Positions 1-4,534 of a stretch of 5,587 nucleotides of DNA are shown here, in pieces. The notes beneath the pieces are model-generated. The model saw only the letters and a program-made list of their open reading frames with translations. It did not search any database and was not told the DNA's origin. This stretch comes from Deinococcales bacterium (lineage in GTDB: Bacteria; Deinococcota; Deinococci; Deinococcales; Deinococcaceae). Location of the stretch: assembly GCA_025359705.1 (NCBI GenBank), contig JANYFS010000624.1, positions 1 through 5,587 of the forward strand, given 5' to 3'. Position numbers and translations under genes: made by a program. Positions within the stretch are counted from its first letter, which is position 1; each line of letters starts with the position of its first letter.

Positions 1-85
1 GTACAGCTCAAGCATTTCTCGGTGCATACGGGATATTCTACTCCAACACCCCTTCGCCTGGAAACCGTCCTAAAACCTCGAGTTT

Positions 86-120
86 GTAATCTTGCGTTTT
101 CGTTAGTAATCGTTGGTTTT
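86..120. repeat. Imperfect 15-nt direct repeat, 20-bp period
   Basis: Positions 86-100 and 106-120 both begin GTAATC and end GTTTT; they differ at three of 15 positions. The 20-bp spacing is about two helical turns, which would suit a protein bound on one face of the DNA. Chance similarity in T-rich DNA is a real alternative. Confidence 0.35.
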
Positions 121-184
121 TAAATCGCGTAAGGTCAGATATGTAAGCCCTTTTATTCTAATGAATTGATCAGAAATCTCGAGC

Positions 185-208
185 GGCTACAGTAAATTGG
201 CTACAGTA
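185..208 (+). repeat. Perfect 10-bp direct repeat before the racemase-family start
   Basis: GGCTACAGTA occurs at 185-194 and again at 199-208, a 14-bp period, ending 4 nt before the ATG at 213. Each copy contains TACAGT, a TANNNT -10-like hexamer, so the repeat duplicates the putative core promoter element. It may be a regulator site, an alternative-promoter pair or a recent tandem duplication. Confidence 0.6.
202..207 (+). promoter_or_regulatory. Putative -10 element for a leaderless start
   Basis: TACAGT fits TANNNT and ends 5 nt before the ATG at 213, which would place transcription initiation at or next to the start codon. No Shine-Dalgarno is present: only TAGG two bases before the ATG. 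An alternative, leadered reading uses TTGATC (166-171) as -35 and the upstream TACAGT (188-193) as -10 with 16-bp spacing. No decision between these is possible from sequence alone. Confidence 0.4.
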
Positions 209-212
209 GGCC

Positions 213-875
213 ATGATTCTGGCCTTTTTGCACACGTCCCCCGTCCATATCCCTACCTTTGAAAACCTAACCCAAAGCCAAGCCCCACACACCCCAACCC
301 TGCACTGCGTAGAGGAAAACCTTCTGGCACAGGCTCGAGCCGAAGGCATTACCCCCGCACTCGAGGGCAAGGTAAAACAAGTTTTGCTTGAGCTGGTGGC
401 GCAGGGTGCAAAGGTGATTGTCTGTACCTGCTCTACTTTAGGAGCCATTGCCGAAACCGCCGATGTGGGCTGTGTGGTGCTGCGAGTAGACCGCGCGATG
501 GCCCAAAAAGCCCTCGAGTTGGGAGATAAAATCTTGCTGGTGGCTGCCCTAGAAAGCACCCTCGAGCCGACCCGAAACCTATTTCTCGAGGTGGCAGAAC
601 AGGTTCATCAAAAAGTGGAATTGCTCGAGCTGTGGTGCAAAAATGCGTGGGTAAAGTTTGAAGCAGGGGATAAGGCTGGGTATTTGCAGGAGATTGCCCA
701 AGAAATCACTCGAGCGCTAGCACAACACCCTCGAGTGAAGGTGATTGTTTTGGCCCAAGCCTCGATGATGGGCGCAGAAAAATACTGCCCAGAAGTGCAA
801 ATTCCCATCCTCAGCAGCCCCCTTTTGGGGGTACAAGCCGCCCTCGAGATACTGAGATCTCGAGCAACGCCTTAA
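213..875 (+). CDS. Aspartate/glutamate racemase-family protein
   Basis: The 220-residue protein has the size and two-half layout of the cofactor-independent Asp/Glu/hydantoin racemase superfamily. The first half carries the strand-loop VIVCTCSTLGAIAE (residues 68-81), with Cys71 and Cys73 where the first catalytic cysteine of the superfamily sits. RVDRAMAQKAL (91-101) starts the next conserved block. The second half has the matching strand-loop VIVLAQASMMGAE (177-189), where the cysteine expected in true two-cysteine racemases is absent and Ala/Ser occupy the loop. Substrate and reaction are therefore unknown: it may be a racemase relative, a decarboxylase or isomerase-like enzyme, or something else acting on a small carboxylate. 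It is probably cytoplasmic, as there is no signal peptide. The ATG at 213 starts on MILAFLHTSPVH, an expected first beta strand. The gene holds ten CTCGAG sites, six encoding Leu-Glu and four read as xCT-CGA-Gxx. Confidence 0.72.
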   Translation: MILAFLHTSPVHIPTFENLTQSQAPHTPTLHCVEENLLAQARAEGITPALEGKVKQVLLELVAQGAKVIVCTCSTLGAIAETADVGCVVLRVDRAMAQKALELGDKILLVAALESTLEPTRNLFLEVAEQVHQKVELLELWCKNAWVKFEAGDKAGYLQEIAQEITRALAQHPRVKVIVLAQASMMGAEKYCPEVQIPILSSPLLGVQAALEILRSRATP

Positions 876-943
876 ATAACTCAAGCAGAAACGGGAAAAG
901 GCTCGAACCAATACCAAATCCTAAAACCCCAATTTTGATCCCA

Positions 944-976
944 CTACTCCCAAAACAAGGTGTGTTTTGGGAGTAG
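944..976. promoter_or_regulatory. Perfect 14-bp inverted repeat, 5-nt loop
   Basis: The left arm 944-957 (CTACTCCCAAAACA) and right arm 963-976 (TGTTTTGGGAGTAG) are exact complements around AGGTG (958-962). There is no T-run on either side, so it does not look like an ordinary rho-independent terminator. The right arm ends 9 bp before the putative -10 of the carboxypeptidase gene and covers where the -35 would be. An operator for a dimeric repressor or activator therefore fits best. A terminator or transcript-end stabiliser for the upstream gene is the alternative. Confidence 0.75.
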
Positions 977-985
977 CCCATTTGT

Positions 986-991
986 TATGCT
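986..991 (+). promoter_or_regulatory. Putative -10 element for a leaderless carboxypeptidase mRNA
   Basis: TATGCT fits TANNNT and occupies -12 to -7 relative to the ATG at 998, so initiation is predicted at the A of the start codon. The only purine-rich stretch, GAGGG (993-997), touches the ATG and is too close for a Shine-Dalgarno. It arises from CTCGAG at 990-995. The hexamer TGTTTT (963-968), 17 bp upstream, is a poor -35. Confidence 0.5.
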
Positions 992-997
992 CGAGGG

Positions 998-2512
998 ATG
1001 AAAAATTTCGAGGCGTTGAAGCATCATTTGGGGCAAGTGTCGGATTTGGGCGGGGCGGCAAGTGTGCTGTCTTGGGAGCAGGAAACCTATATGCCTGCCA
1101 AGGGCGCAGAACACCGTGCAGATCAGATGGCAACCCTGAGTTTGATCCATCACCAAATGGCAACCGATCCCAAAATTGGGGTGTGGCTCGAGGAGTTAAA
1201 GCCGCTCGAGGGCGAGGATACCTTTGAGGGTGCTTTTGTGCGGGTGGCACGGCGTAACTATGAAAGAGAAACCAAATTTCCTGCCGAATTTGTCGAGGAA
1301 ACCAGCCGCGCTCAAAATGCCGCGCATCACGCTTGGCTCGAGGCCCGTAAGCACTCGGATTTTAAACATTTTGAACCCCACCTCGAGAAAATGTTTGAGC
1401 TGGCCCGCCGCGCTGCCGATTATTTGGGCTTCGAGGATCATCCTTACGATGCTCTGCTGGATCTCTACGAACCAGGGGCCAAGACCGCGCATATCAAAAG
1501 CATTTTTGCCGATTTGCGCGACCAAACTTTGCCACTTTTAAAGGCGATTCAAGCCAAGGTCGCAGCCAGTGGCGATGTGGCAGATTACAGCCTGCTCAGC
1601 CGTAAATTTCCGCTCGAGGGCCAGAAAACTTTTGGGCTGAAAGTGGCCCAGCGTTTTGGACTCGAGCCAGAATTTGCCCGCCAAGACGTTTCGGCACACC
1701 CATTTTGCACCAACTTTGGATACAACGATATTCGCATCACCACCCGTTTCGACGAACATTTTTTCCCCACCAGCCTGTTTGGAACCTGGCACGAAACGGG
1801 CCACGGCATGTACGAACACGGGGTCAACCCTCAGTACAACCGCACTCCACTCGCGGGCGGAACCAGCTTGGGGGTTCACGAATCCCAATCACGCTTGTTT
1901 GAAAACCTGGTGGGGCGCTCCAAAGCCTTTTGGGAATTCCATTTCGAGGATTTCAAAGCCACCTTCCCAGAGCCAATGAACGGGGTAACTTTGGACGAAT
2001 TCTACAAAGCGATCAACCGCGTACAGGCTGATCTGATTCGGGTGGAAGCCGACGAAGTGACCTATAACTTCCATGTGATGCTGCGTTTTGAAATCGAGGT
2101 AGGACTGCTCGAGGGCAGTATTCAGGTTAAAGATTTGCCCGAAATCTGGAATGCCAAAATGCAAGACTACTTGGGCGTGGTTCCCCCCAGCGACGCTTTG
2201 GGTGTGCTGCAAGATGTGCATTGGTCGGCAGGGTTGATCGGTTATTTTGCCACCTACAGCTTGGGCAATTTGCTGAGTGTGCAGCTCTACAACGCCGCCC
2301 AGCTCGAACTGGGCAATTTGCATGACCAATACCGCAAGGGCGAGTTGGCCCCCACCGTGGAATGGATGCGGAAAAATGTTCACCAGCACGGCTCACGGTA
2401 TTTGCCCCACGAAATCGCGCAAATGGCAACGGGCAAGCCGCTGGGCGCTGCCGATTATGTAAAGTATCTCAAAGAAAAATACAGCGAAATCTACGGACTC
2501 GAGGGGATTTAA
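998..2512 (+). CDS. M32-family metallocarboxypeptidase (carboxypeptidase Taq type)
   Basis: The 504-residue protein matches the roughly 500-residue length of the M32 family, zinc enzymes that remove single C-terminal amino acids. All six family motifs are present in order: HPF (234-236), DIRIT (244-248), HETGH (265-269), HESQ (294-297), IRVEAD (347-352) and GVLQDVHW (402-409). Predicted ligands are His265, His269 and Glu295, with Glu266 as catalytic base. The 30-residue gap from the first His to the third ligand equals that in the archaeal Pyrococcus enzyme. It has no signal peptide, so it probably acts in the cytoplasm in peptide turnover. Upstream in-frame codons reach a TAG at 974-976 without another usable start, which fixes the ATG at 998. 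The gene is followed by its own terminator. All eight CTCGAG sites in it are in frame as Leu-Glu. Confidence 0.96.
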   Translation: MKNFEALKHHLGQVSDLGGAASVLSWEQETYMPAKGAEHRADQMATLSLIHHQMATDPKIGVWLEELKPLEGEDTFEGAFVRVARRNYERETKFPAEFVEETSRAQNAAHHAWLEARKHSDFKHFEPHLEKMFELARRAADYLGFEDHPYDALLDLYEPGAKTAHIKSIFADLRDQTLPLLKAIQAKVAASGDVADYSLLSRKFPLEGQKTFGLKVAQRFGLEPEFARQDVSAHPFCTNFGYNDIRITTRFDEHFFPTSLFGTWHETGHGMYEHGVNPQYNRTPLAGGTSLGVHESQSRLFENLVGRSKAFWEFHFEDFKATFPEPMNGVTLDEFYKAINRVQADLIRVEADEVTYNFHVMLRFEIEVGLLEGSIQVKDLPEIWNAKMQDYLGVVPPSDALGVLQDVHWSAGLIGYFATYSLGNLLSVQLYNAAQLELGNLHDQYRKGELAPTVEWMRKNVHQHGSRYLPHEIAQMATGKPLGAADYVKYLKEKYSEIYGLEGI

Positions 2513-2535
2513 AACCTTTCTCTGATGTACCCAAG

Positions 2536-2569
2536 CGCAGCCATTCCCTCGAGGGTGGCTGTGTTTTTT
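2536..2569 (+). terminator. Rho-independent terminator after the carboxypeptidase gene
   Basis: CAGCCA (2538-2543) pairs with TGGCTG (2556-2561), extended outward by one G-U and one C-G pair (2536-2537 with 2562-2563). Inside, CCCTCGAGGG (2546-2555) can fold on itself beyond a TT bulge. Six T follow (2564-2569), then a second T-run after AG. It lies 24 bp after the TAA at 2510-2512. No matching U-tract exists for the convergent minus-strand gene, so it works mainly for the plus strand. A CTCGAG palindrome forms the tip. Confidence 0.85.
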
Positions 2570-2608
2570 AGTTTTTCATCTTGGGTTTCTAAATCAAACC
2601 GCTCGAGT

Positions 2609-2632
2609 CCAGAATCAAGTGTCAAGAATCAA
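2609..2632. repeat. Near-perfect 10-bp direct repeat, 14-bp period
   Basis: CCAGAATCAA (2609-2618) and CAAGAATCAA (2623-2632) differ at one position and are offset by 14 bp. The second copy overlaps the stop codon of the minus-strand DUF3105 gene. Its function is unknown; it may be a small tandem duplication. Confidence 0.45.
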
Positions 2633-3225
2633 ATGCGGGTATCCACTTCACTGGTTCCGCCTTCGCAGGGTGCGCCAACTTCGGGAGCCAAACTGCCCTT
2701 GGCGCTCGAGTATTTGGCGATAAAACGCGCAACTTCGGCTCCAAAACCGGTATAGCGTTTTTGTACACCCCAAGCGGTTGCCACTACGGGCGCGGGCAAC
2801 TTGGGATAGGGCGATAAAATCACCAAAGGATTGTTTTGCACTGCTTTTTTCAACTTCTCGAGGGTACTTTTGGGCAGGTTGGGTTGATAGGCAATCCACA
2901 CTGCACCATGCTCGAGGGAATGTACTGCGTGTTCGTTGGCTATGGGTTTTTCATAGATGCCACAATTTTGCCAGACGGGATTGTGTGGGCCGCCCGTGGG
3001 GGGAAGCCCGTATTTTTTGGGATCATAGCTGATCAAGCCGTTTTGGTGATCGCCGCCCTTACCCACTTCGAGCAAGGTGATTCCTGGAATGCTGTCGGGG
3101 GCTGGGGTTTTGCTGGGCGGGGTTACGGGGGTTGCCAAAGTTGCGGTAGCAAGGCTCGAGGTCAAAATGCCAATGAGCAAAAAACGGGGCAAAAAACGGG
3201 GCAAAAAACGCGGCTGTAAAATCAT
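2629..3225 (-). CDS. Exported DUF3105-family protein
   Basis: The 198-residue protein opens with a basic n-region containing three PRFL units (residues 5-16). A hydrophobic core FLLIGILTSSLATATLA (15-31) follows, with a plausible signal-peptidase site near residue 31, then a Pro/Thr-rich linker (33-47). The mature part shows the DUF3105 signature: PPTGGPH (75-81), NCGIYEKPI (87-95), AVHSLEHGAVW (100-110), AWGVQKRY (151-158) and APCEGG (185-190). Conserved His81, His99, His102 and His106 suggest metal binding, and Cys88 with Cys187 could form a disulfide outside the membrane; both are inferences. The biochemical role of the family is not known to me. The ATG at 3225 is the only start that includes the signal peptide. 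There is no Shine-Dalgarno, but a TAAACT hexamer lies 5 nt upstream. It is convergent with the carboxypeptidase gene and divergent from the reductase gene. Confidence 0.9.
   Translation of the reverse strand: MILQPRFLPRFLPRFLLIGILTSSLATATLATPVTPPSKTPAPDSIPGITLLEVGKGGDHQNGLISYDPKKYGLPPTGGPHNPVWQNCGIYEKPIANEHAVHSLEHGAVWIAYQPNLPKSTLEKLKKAVQNNPLVILSPYPKLPAPVVATAWGVQKRYTGFGAEVARFIAKYSSAKGSLAPEVGAPCEGGTSEVDTRI
3177..3212 (-). repeat. Three tandem 12-bp units inside the signal-peptide codons
   Basis: GCAAAAAACGGG is repeated exactly at 3177-3188 and 3189-3200, with a third copy at 3201-3212 that differs at one base (GCAAAAAACGCG). Twelve bases are four codons, so copy number can change without a frameshift. 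On the minus strand each unit encodes Pro-Arg-Phe-Leu in the basic n-region of the DUF3105 signal peptide. The A6 runs favour slippage. Confidence 0.92.
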
Positions 3226-3226
3226 A

Positions 3227-3249
3227 GTTCAGTTTAATGGTTCAGTTTA
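3227..3249 (-). repeat. Perfect 10-bp direct repeat before the DUF3105 start
   Basis: GTTCAGTTTA occurs at 3227-3236 and 3240-3249 (13-bp period). Read on the minus strand the unit is TAAACTGAAC, so each copy begins with a TANNNT hexamer. The proximal hexamer (3236-3231) ends 5 nt before the ATG. The layout parallels the duplicated hexamer before the racemase-family gene at 185-208, though the sequences differ. Confidence 0.6.
3231..3236 (-). promoter_or_regulatory. Putative -10 element for leaderless DUF3105 mRNA
   Basis: Read on the minus strand this is TAAACT, fitting TANNNT, and five bases separate it from the ATG at 3225-3223. No Shine-Dalgarno is seen in the 20 bases upstream, and no good -35 lies about 17 bp further out (ACCAAT at 3259-3254). 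Using the distal copy (3249-3244) instead would give a leader of about a dozen bases. Confidence 0.4.
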
Positions 3250-3323
3250 GAAGATTGGTATTGGGTATGCTCGAAAGCGGCTCGAGTGTGAAAAAAATCG
3301 CCATACCCGCCAGCCCGAAAAGT

Positions 3324-3329
3324 TATTCT
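3324..3329 (+). promoter_or_regulatory. Possible -10 element for the aldo/keto reductase gene
   Basis: TATTCT matches TATAAT at four of six positions and fits TANNNT. It would give a short leader that includes the Shine-Dalgarno at 3335-3340. No recognisable -35 lies 17 bp upstream, so this is a weak call. Confidence 0.25.
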
Positions 3330-3334
3330 CGCGC

Positions 3335-3340
3335 AGGGGG
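3335..3340 (+). promoter_or_regulatory. Ribosome binding site deciding the reductase start
   Basis: AGGGGG lies 6 nt before the ATG at 3347, but only 3 nt before the in-frame TTG at 3344. This spacing favours the ATG, giving a protein that starts MHIRRFGNTG rather than MMHIRRFG. Confidence 0.7.
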
Positions 3341-3346
3341 TGGTTG

Positions 3347-4354
3347 ATGCACATTCGGCGTTTTGGAAATACCGGCCTAAAAGTCAGCGAGCTGTGTTTG
3401 GGAACCATGACCTTTGGCAATCAAGCGGACGAAGCAACTTCGTTCAAAATCATGGACATCGCTTGGGATGCGGGAATTCAGTTTTTTGATACCGCAAATA
3501 TCTATCCTTTGGGCGGCAACCTCGAGCAAGCGGGTAGCACCGAGGCGATAGTCGGGCGCTGGATTAAAGAGCGGGGTACGCGGGATCAAATGGTTTTGGC
3601 CTCCAAAGCGCGGGGCAAAATGGGGCCAGGGGCCAACGATGAGGGGCTGAGCAAAAAGCATTTGTGGAAAGCCCTCGAGGACACCCTAAAGCGGCTACAA
3701 ACCGACTATTTGGATCTGTATTTGATGCACTGGCCCGACTTGGAAACCCCCATCGAAGAAACCCTCGAGACCCTGACCGAAATGGTTCGGCGCGGTTTGG
3801 TGCGGCATATTGGCTGTTCCAATTATCCCGCATGGCAAATTGCGGGCAGCCTGCTTGCCAGCCAGCGCAACGGATTTGCCAAATTTCAAGCGGTGCAACC
3901 CCGCTACAATGCACTTTTTCGCATGATTGAAGAGGATATTTTACCTTTGTGCCAGCTCGAGGGCTTGGGAACCATGATTTACAATCCTTTGGCGGGTGGA
4001 ATGTTGACGGGGCGATACACAGAACGTTCGCTCGAGGCAGGCTCGAGGTTTACCCTGAACAATTCTGGCGAACTTTACAAAAAGCGCTATTGGAACGAGG
4101 CGGTTTTTGAAGTGGTGGATCTTCTATCCAAATTTTTTGAAGAACGCGGAAAATCTTTGACCCACGCAGCCTTGGCTTGGGTTTTGCAAAAACCCAATAT
4201 CTCGAGCGCAATTATTGGAGCCAGCAAGCCCGAACAGCTCCAAGATAGTCTCAAAGCACTAGAAATGACCCTCGAGCCAGAAGAACTTGAGGCGCTGGAA
4301 GGGGCTTGGTTTAGCTTGCCAAGAGAGCGGGATGTGCTGATTGCTCGCAGGTAG
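3347..4354 (+). CDS. Aldo/keto reductase family oxidoreductase
   Basis: The 335-residue protein is a standard-length single-domain TIM-barrel aldo/keto reductase, expected to reduce carbonyl compounds with NAD(P)H in the cytoplasm. The catalytic tetrad is complete: Asp48 (FFDTAN), Tyr53 (NIYPLG), Lys87 (ASKARG) and His128 (LMHWPD). Other family marks are the start RRFGNTGLKVSELCLGTMTFG, the GCSNY strand (156-160), QPRYN (184-188), NPLAGGML (213-220) and the cofactor-phosphate site GASKPEQL (291-298). The overall pattern resembles the bacterial YajO/Tas-like branch, whose natural substrates are often unknown, so no specific substrate is assigned. It has its own ribosome site and terminator and shares a 121-bp divergent region with the DUF3105 gene. 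Eight CTCGAG sites lie inside: six encode Leu-Glu and two are read in the xxC-TCG-AGx frame. Confidence 0.93.
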   Translation: MHIRRFGNTGLKVSELCLGTMTFGNQADEATSFKIMDIAWDAGIQFFDTANIYPLGGNLEQAGSTEAIVGRWIKERGTRDQMVLASKARGKMGPGANDEGLSKKHLWKALEDTLKRLQTDYLDLYLMHWPDLETPIEETLETLTEMVRRGLVRHIGCSNYPAWQIAGSLLASQRNGFAKFQAVQPRYNALFRMIEEDILPLCQLEGLGTMIYNPLAGGMLTGRYTERSLEAGSRFTLNNSGELYKKRYWNEAVFEVVDLLSKFFEERGKSLTHAALAWVLQKPNISSAIIGASKPEQLQDSLKALEMTLEPEELEALEGAWFSLPRERDVLIARR

Positions 4355-4380
4355 TATGTGAAAAGATTTTGATGTGACTC

Positions 4381-4411
4381 ACCCAGCCCCTCGAGGTTGG
4401 GTTATTTTTTT
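4381..4411 (+). terminator. Rho-independent terminator after the aldo/keto reductase gene
   Basis: ACCCAGCC (4381-4388) pairs with GGTTGGGT (4395-4402) through eight pairs including one G-U, leaving the loop CCTCGA. The tract TATTTTTTT follows (4403-4411). It lies 26 bp after the stop codon. A CTCGAG palindrome (4390-4395) again occupies the loop region. Confidence 0.85.
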
Positions 4412-4480
4412 AAGATCTCCCAAAACTAGACCACAACGACCCATTCCTCATCTCGAGCGGTTTTAATAGAACAGAAAAGA

Positions 4481-4486
4481 TAGGCT
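4481..4486 (+). promoter_or_regulatory. Possible -10 element of the phosphoglycerate mutase gene
   Basis: TAGGCT fits TANNNT and follows an A-rich stretch (4464-4480). No good -35 is seen at 17 bp (CGGTTT). The preceding gene is terminated at 4381-4411, so a promoter must lie between there and the Shine-Dalgarno at 4522. This is the least bad hexamer. Confidence 0.2.
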
Positions 4487-4500
4487 CGAGATTTACCCCT

Positions 4501-4520
4501 CGAGACTACACGAGACCACA
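4501..4520 (+). repeat. Tandem 10-bp repeat next to the mutase ribosome site
   Basis: CGAGACTACA (4501-4510) is followed directly by CGAGACCACA (4511-4520), with one mismatch. It sits in the probable 5' untranslated region, immediately before the ribosome site. A CTCGAGA at 4485-4491 repeats at 4499-4505 with a 14-bp offset, so the leader is built from several overlapping CGAGA units. Confidence 0.6.
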
Positions 4521-4521
4521 A

Positions 4522-4527
4522 TAGGAG
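4522..4527 (+). promoter_or_regulatory. Ribosome binding site of the phosphoglycerate mutase gene
   Basis: TAGGAG lies 7 nt before the ATG at 4535. This is the best Shine-Dalgarno in the window and contrasts with the three genes whose starts lack one. Confidence 0.8.
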
Positions 4528-4534
4528 TCCCAAT

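Larger units (their letters stand above)
1..212. other. Left-edge region without a confident gene
   Basis: No convincing gene is visible. The plus strand is open from the window edge in three frames, to stops at 71-73, 87-89 and 121-123, so the last codons of an upstream plus-strand gene could lie here. The frame ending at 87-89 looks the most protein-like. On the minus strand an ATG at 27-25 reads nine codons off the left edge, with a GGAG 13 nt before it, which is too far for a good ribosome site. The rest is A/T-rich and holds two CTCGAG sites (77-82, 178-183), an imperfect 20-bp-period repeat (86-120) and the promoter region of the racemase-family gene. No terminator hairpin was found. 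Confidence 0.5.

Noticed and set aside
1..27. Possible start of a divergent minus-strand gene at the ATG 27-25
   Set aside because: Only nine codons are visible and the GGAG is 13 nt away; not enough to call.
944..976. Inverted repeat as a rho-independent terminator
   Set aside because: No T-run follows either arm; an operator or attenuator role fits better, though transcript-end stabilisation is not excluded.
921..1250. 109-codon minus-strand frame crossing the inverted repeat
   Set aside because: It overlaps the start of the carboxypeptidase gene, is rich in Pro/Arg typical of shadow frames, and has no recognisable motif.
1889..2389. 166-codon open frame on the minus strand
   Set aside because: It is antisense to the carboxypeptidase gene, whose conserved motifs in this stretch settle the coding strand.
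2836..3219. 127-codon open frame on the plus strand
   Set aside because: It is antisense to the DUF3105 gene, including its signature motifs and signal peptide.
3344..3346. TTG as the start codon of the aldo/keto reductase
   Set aside because: Only 3 nt from the Shine-Dalgarno and directly before an ATG with better spacing.
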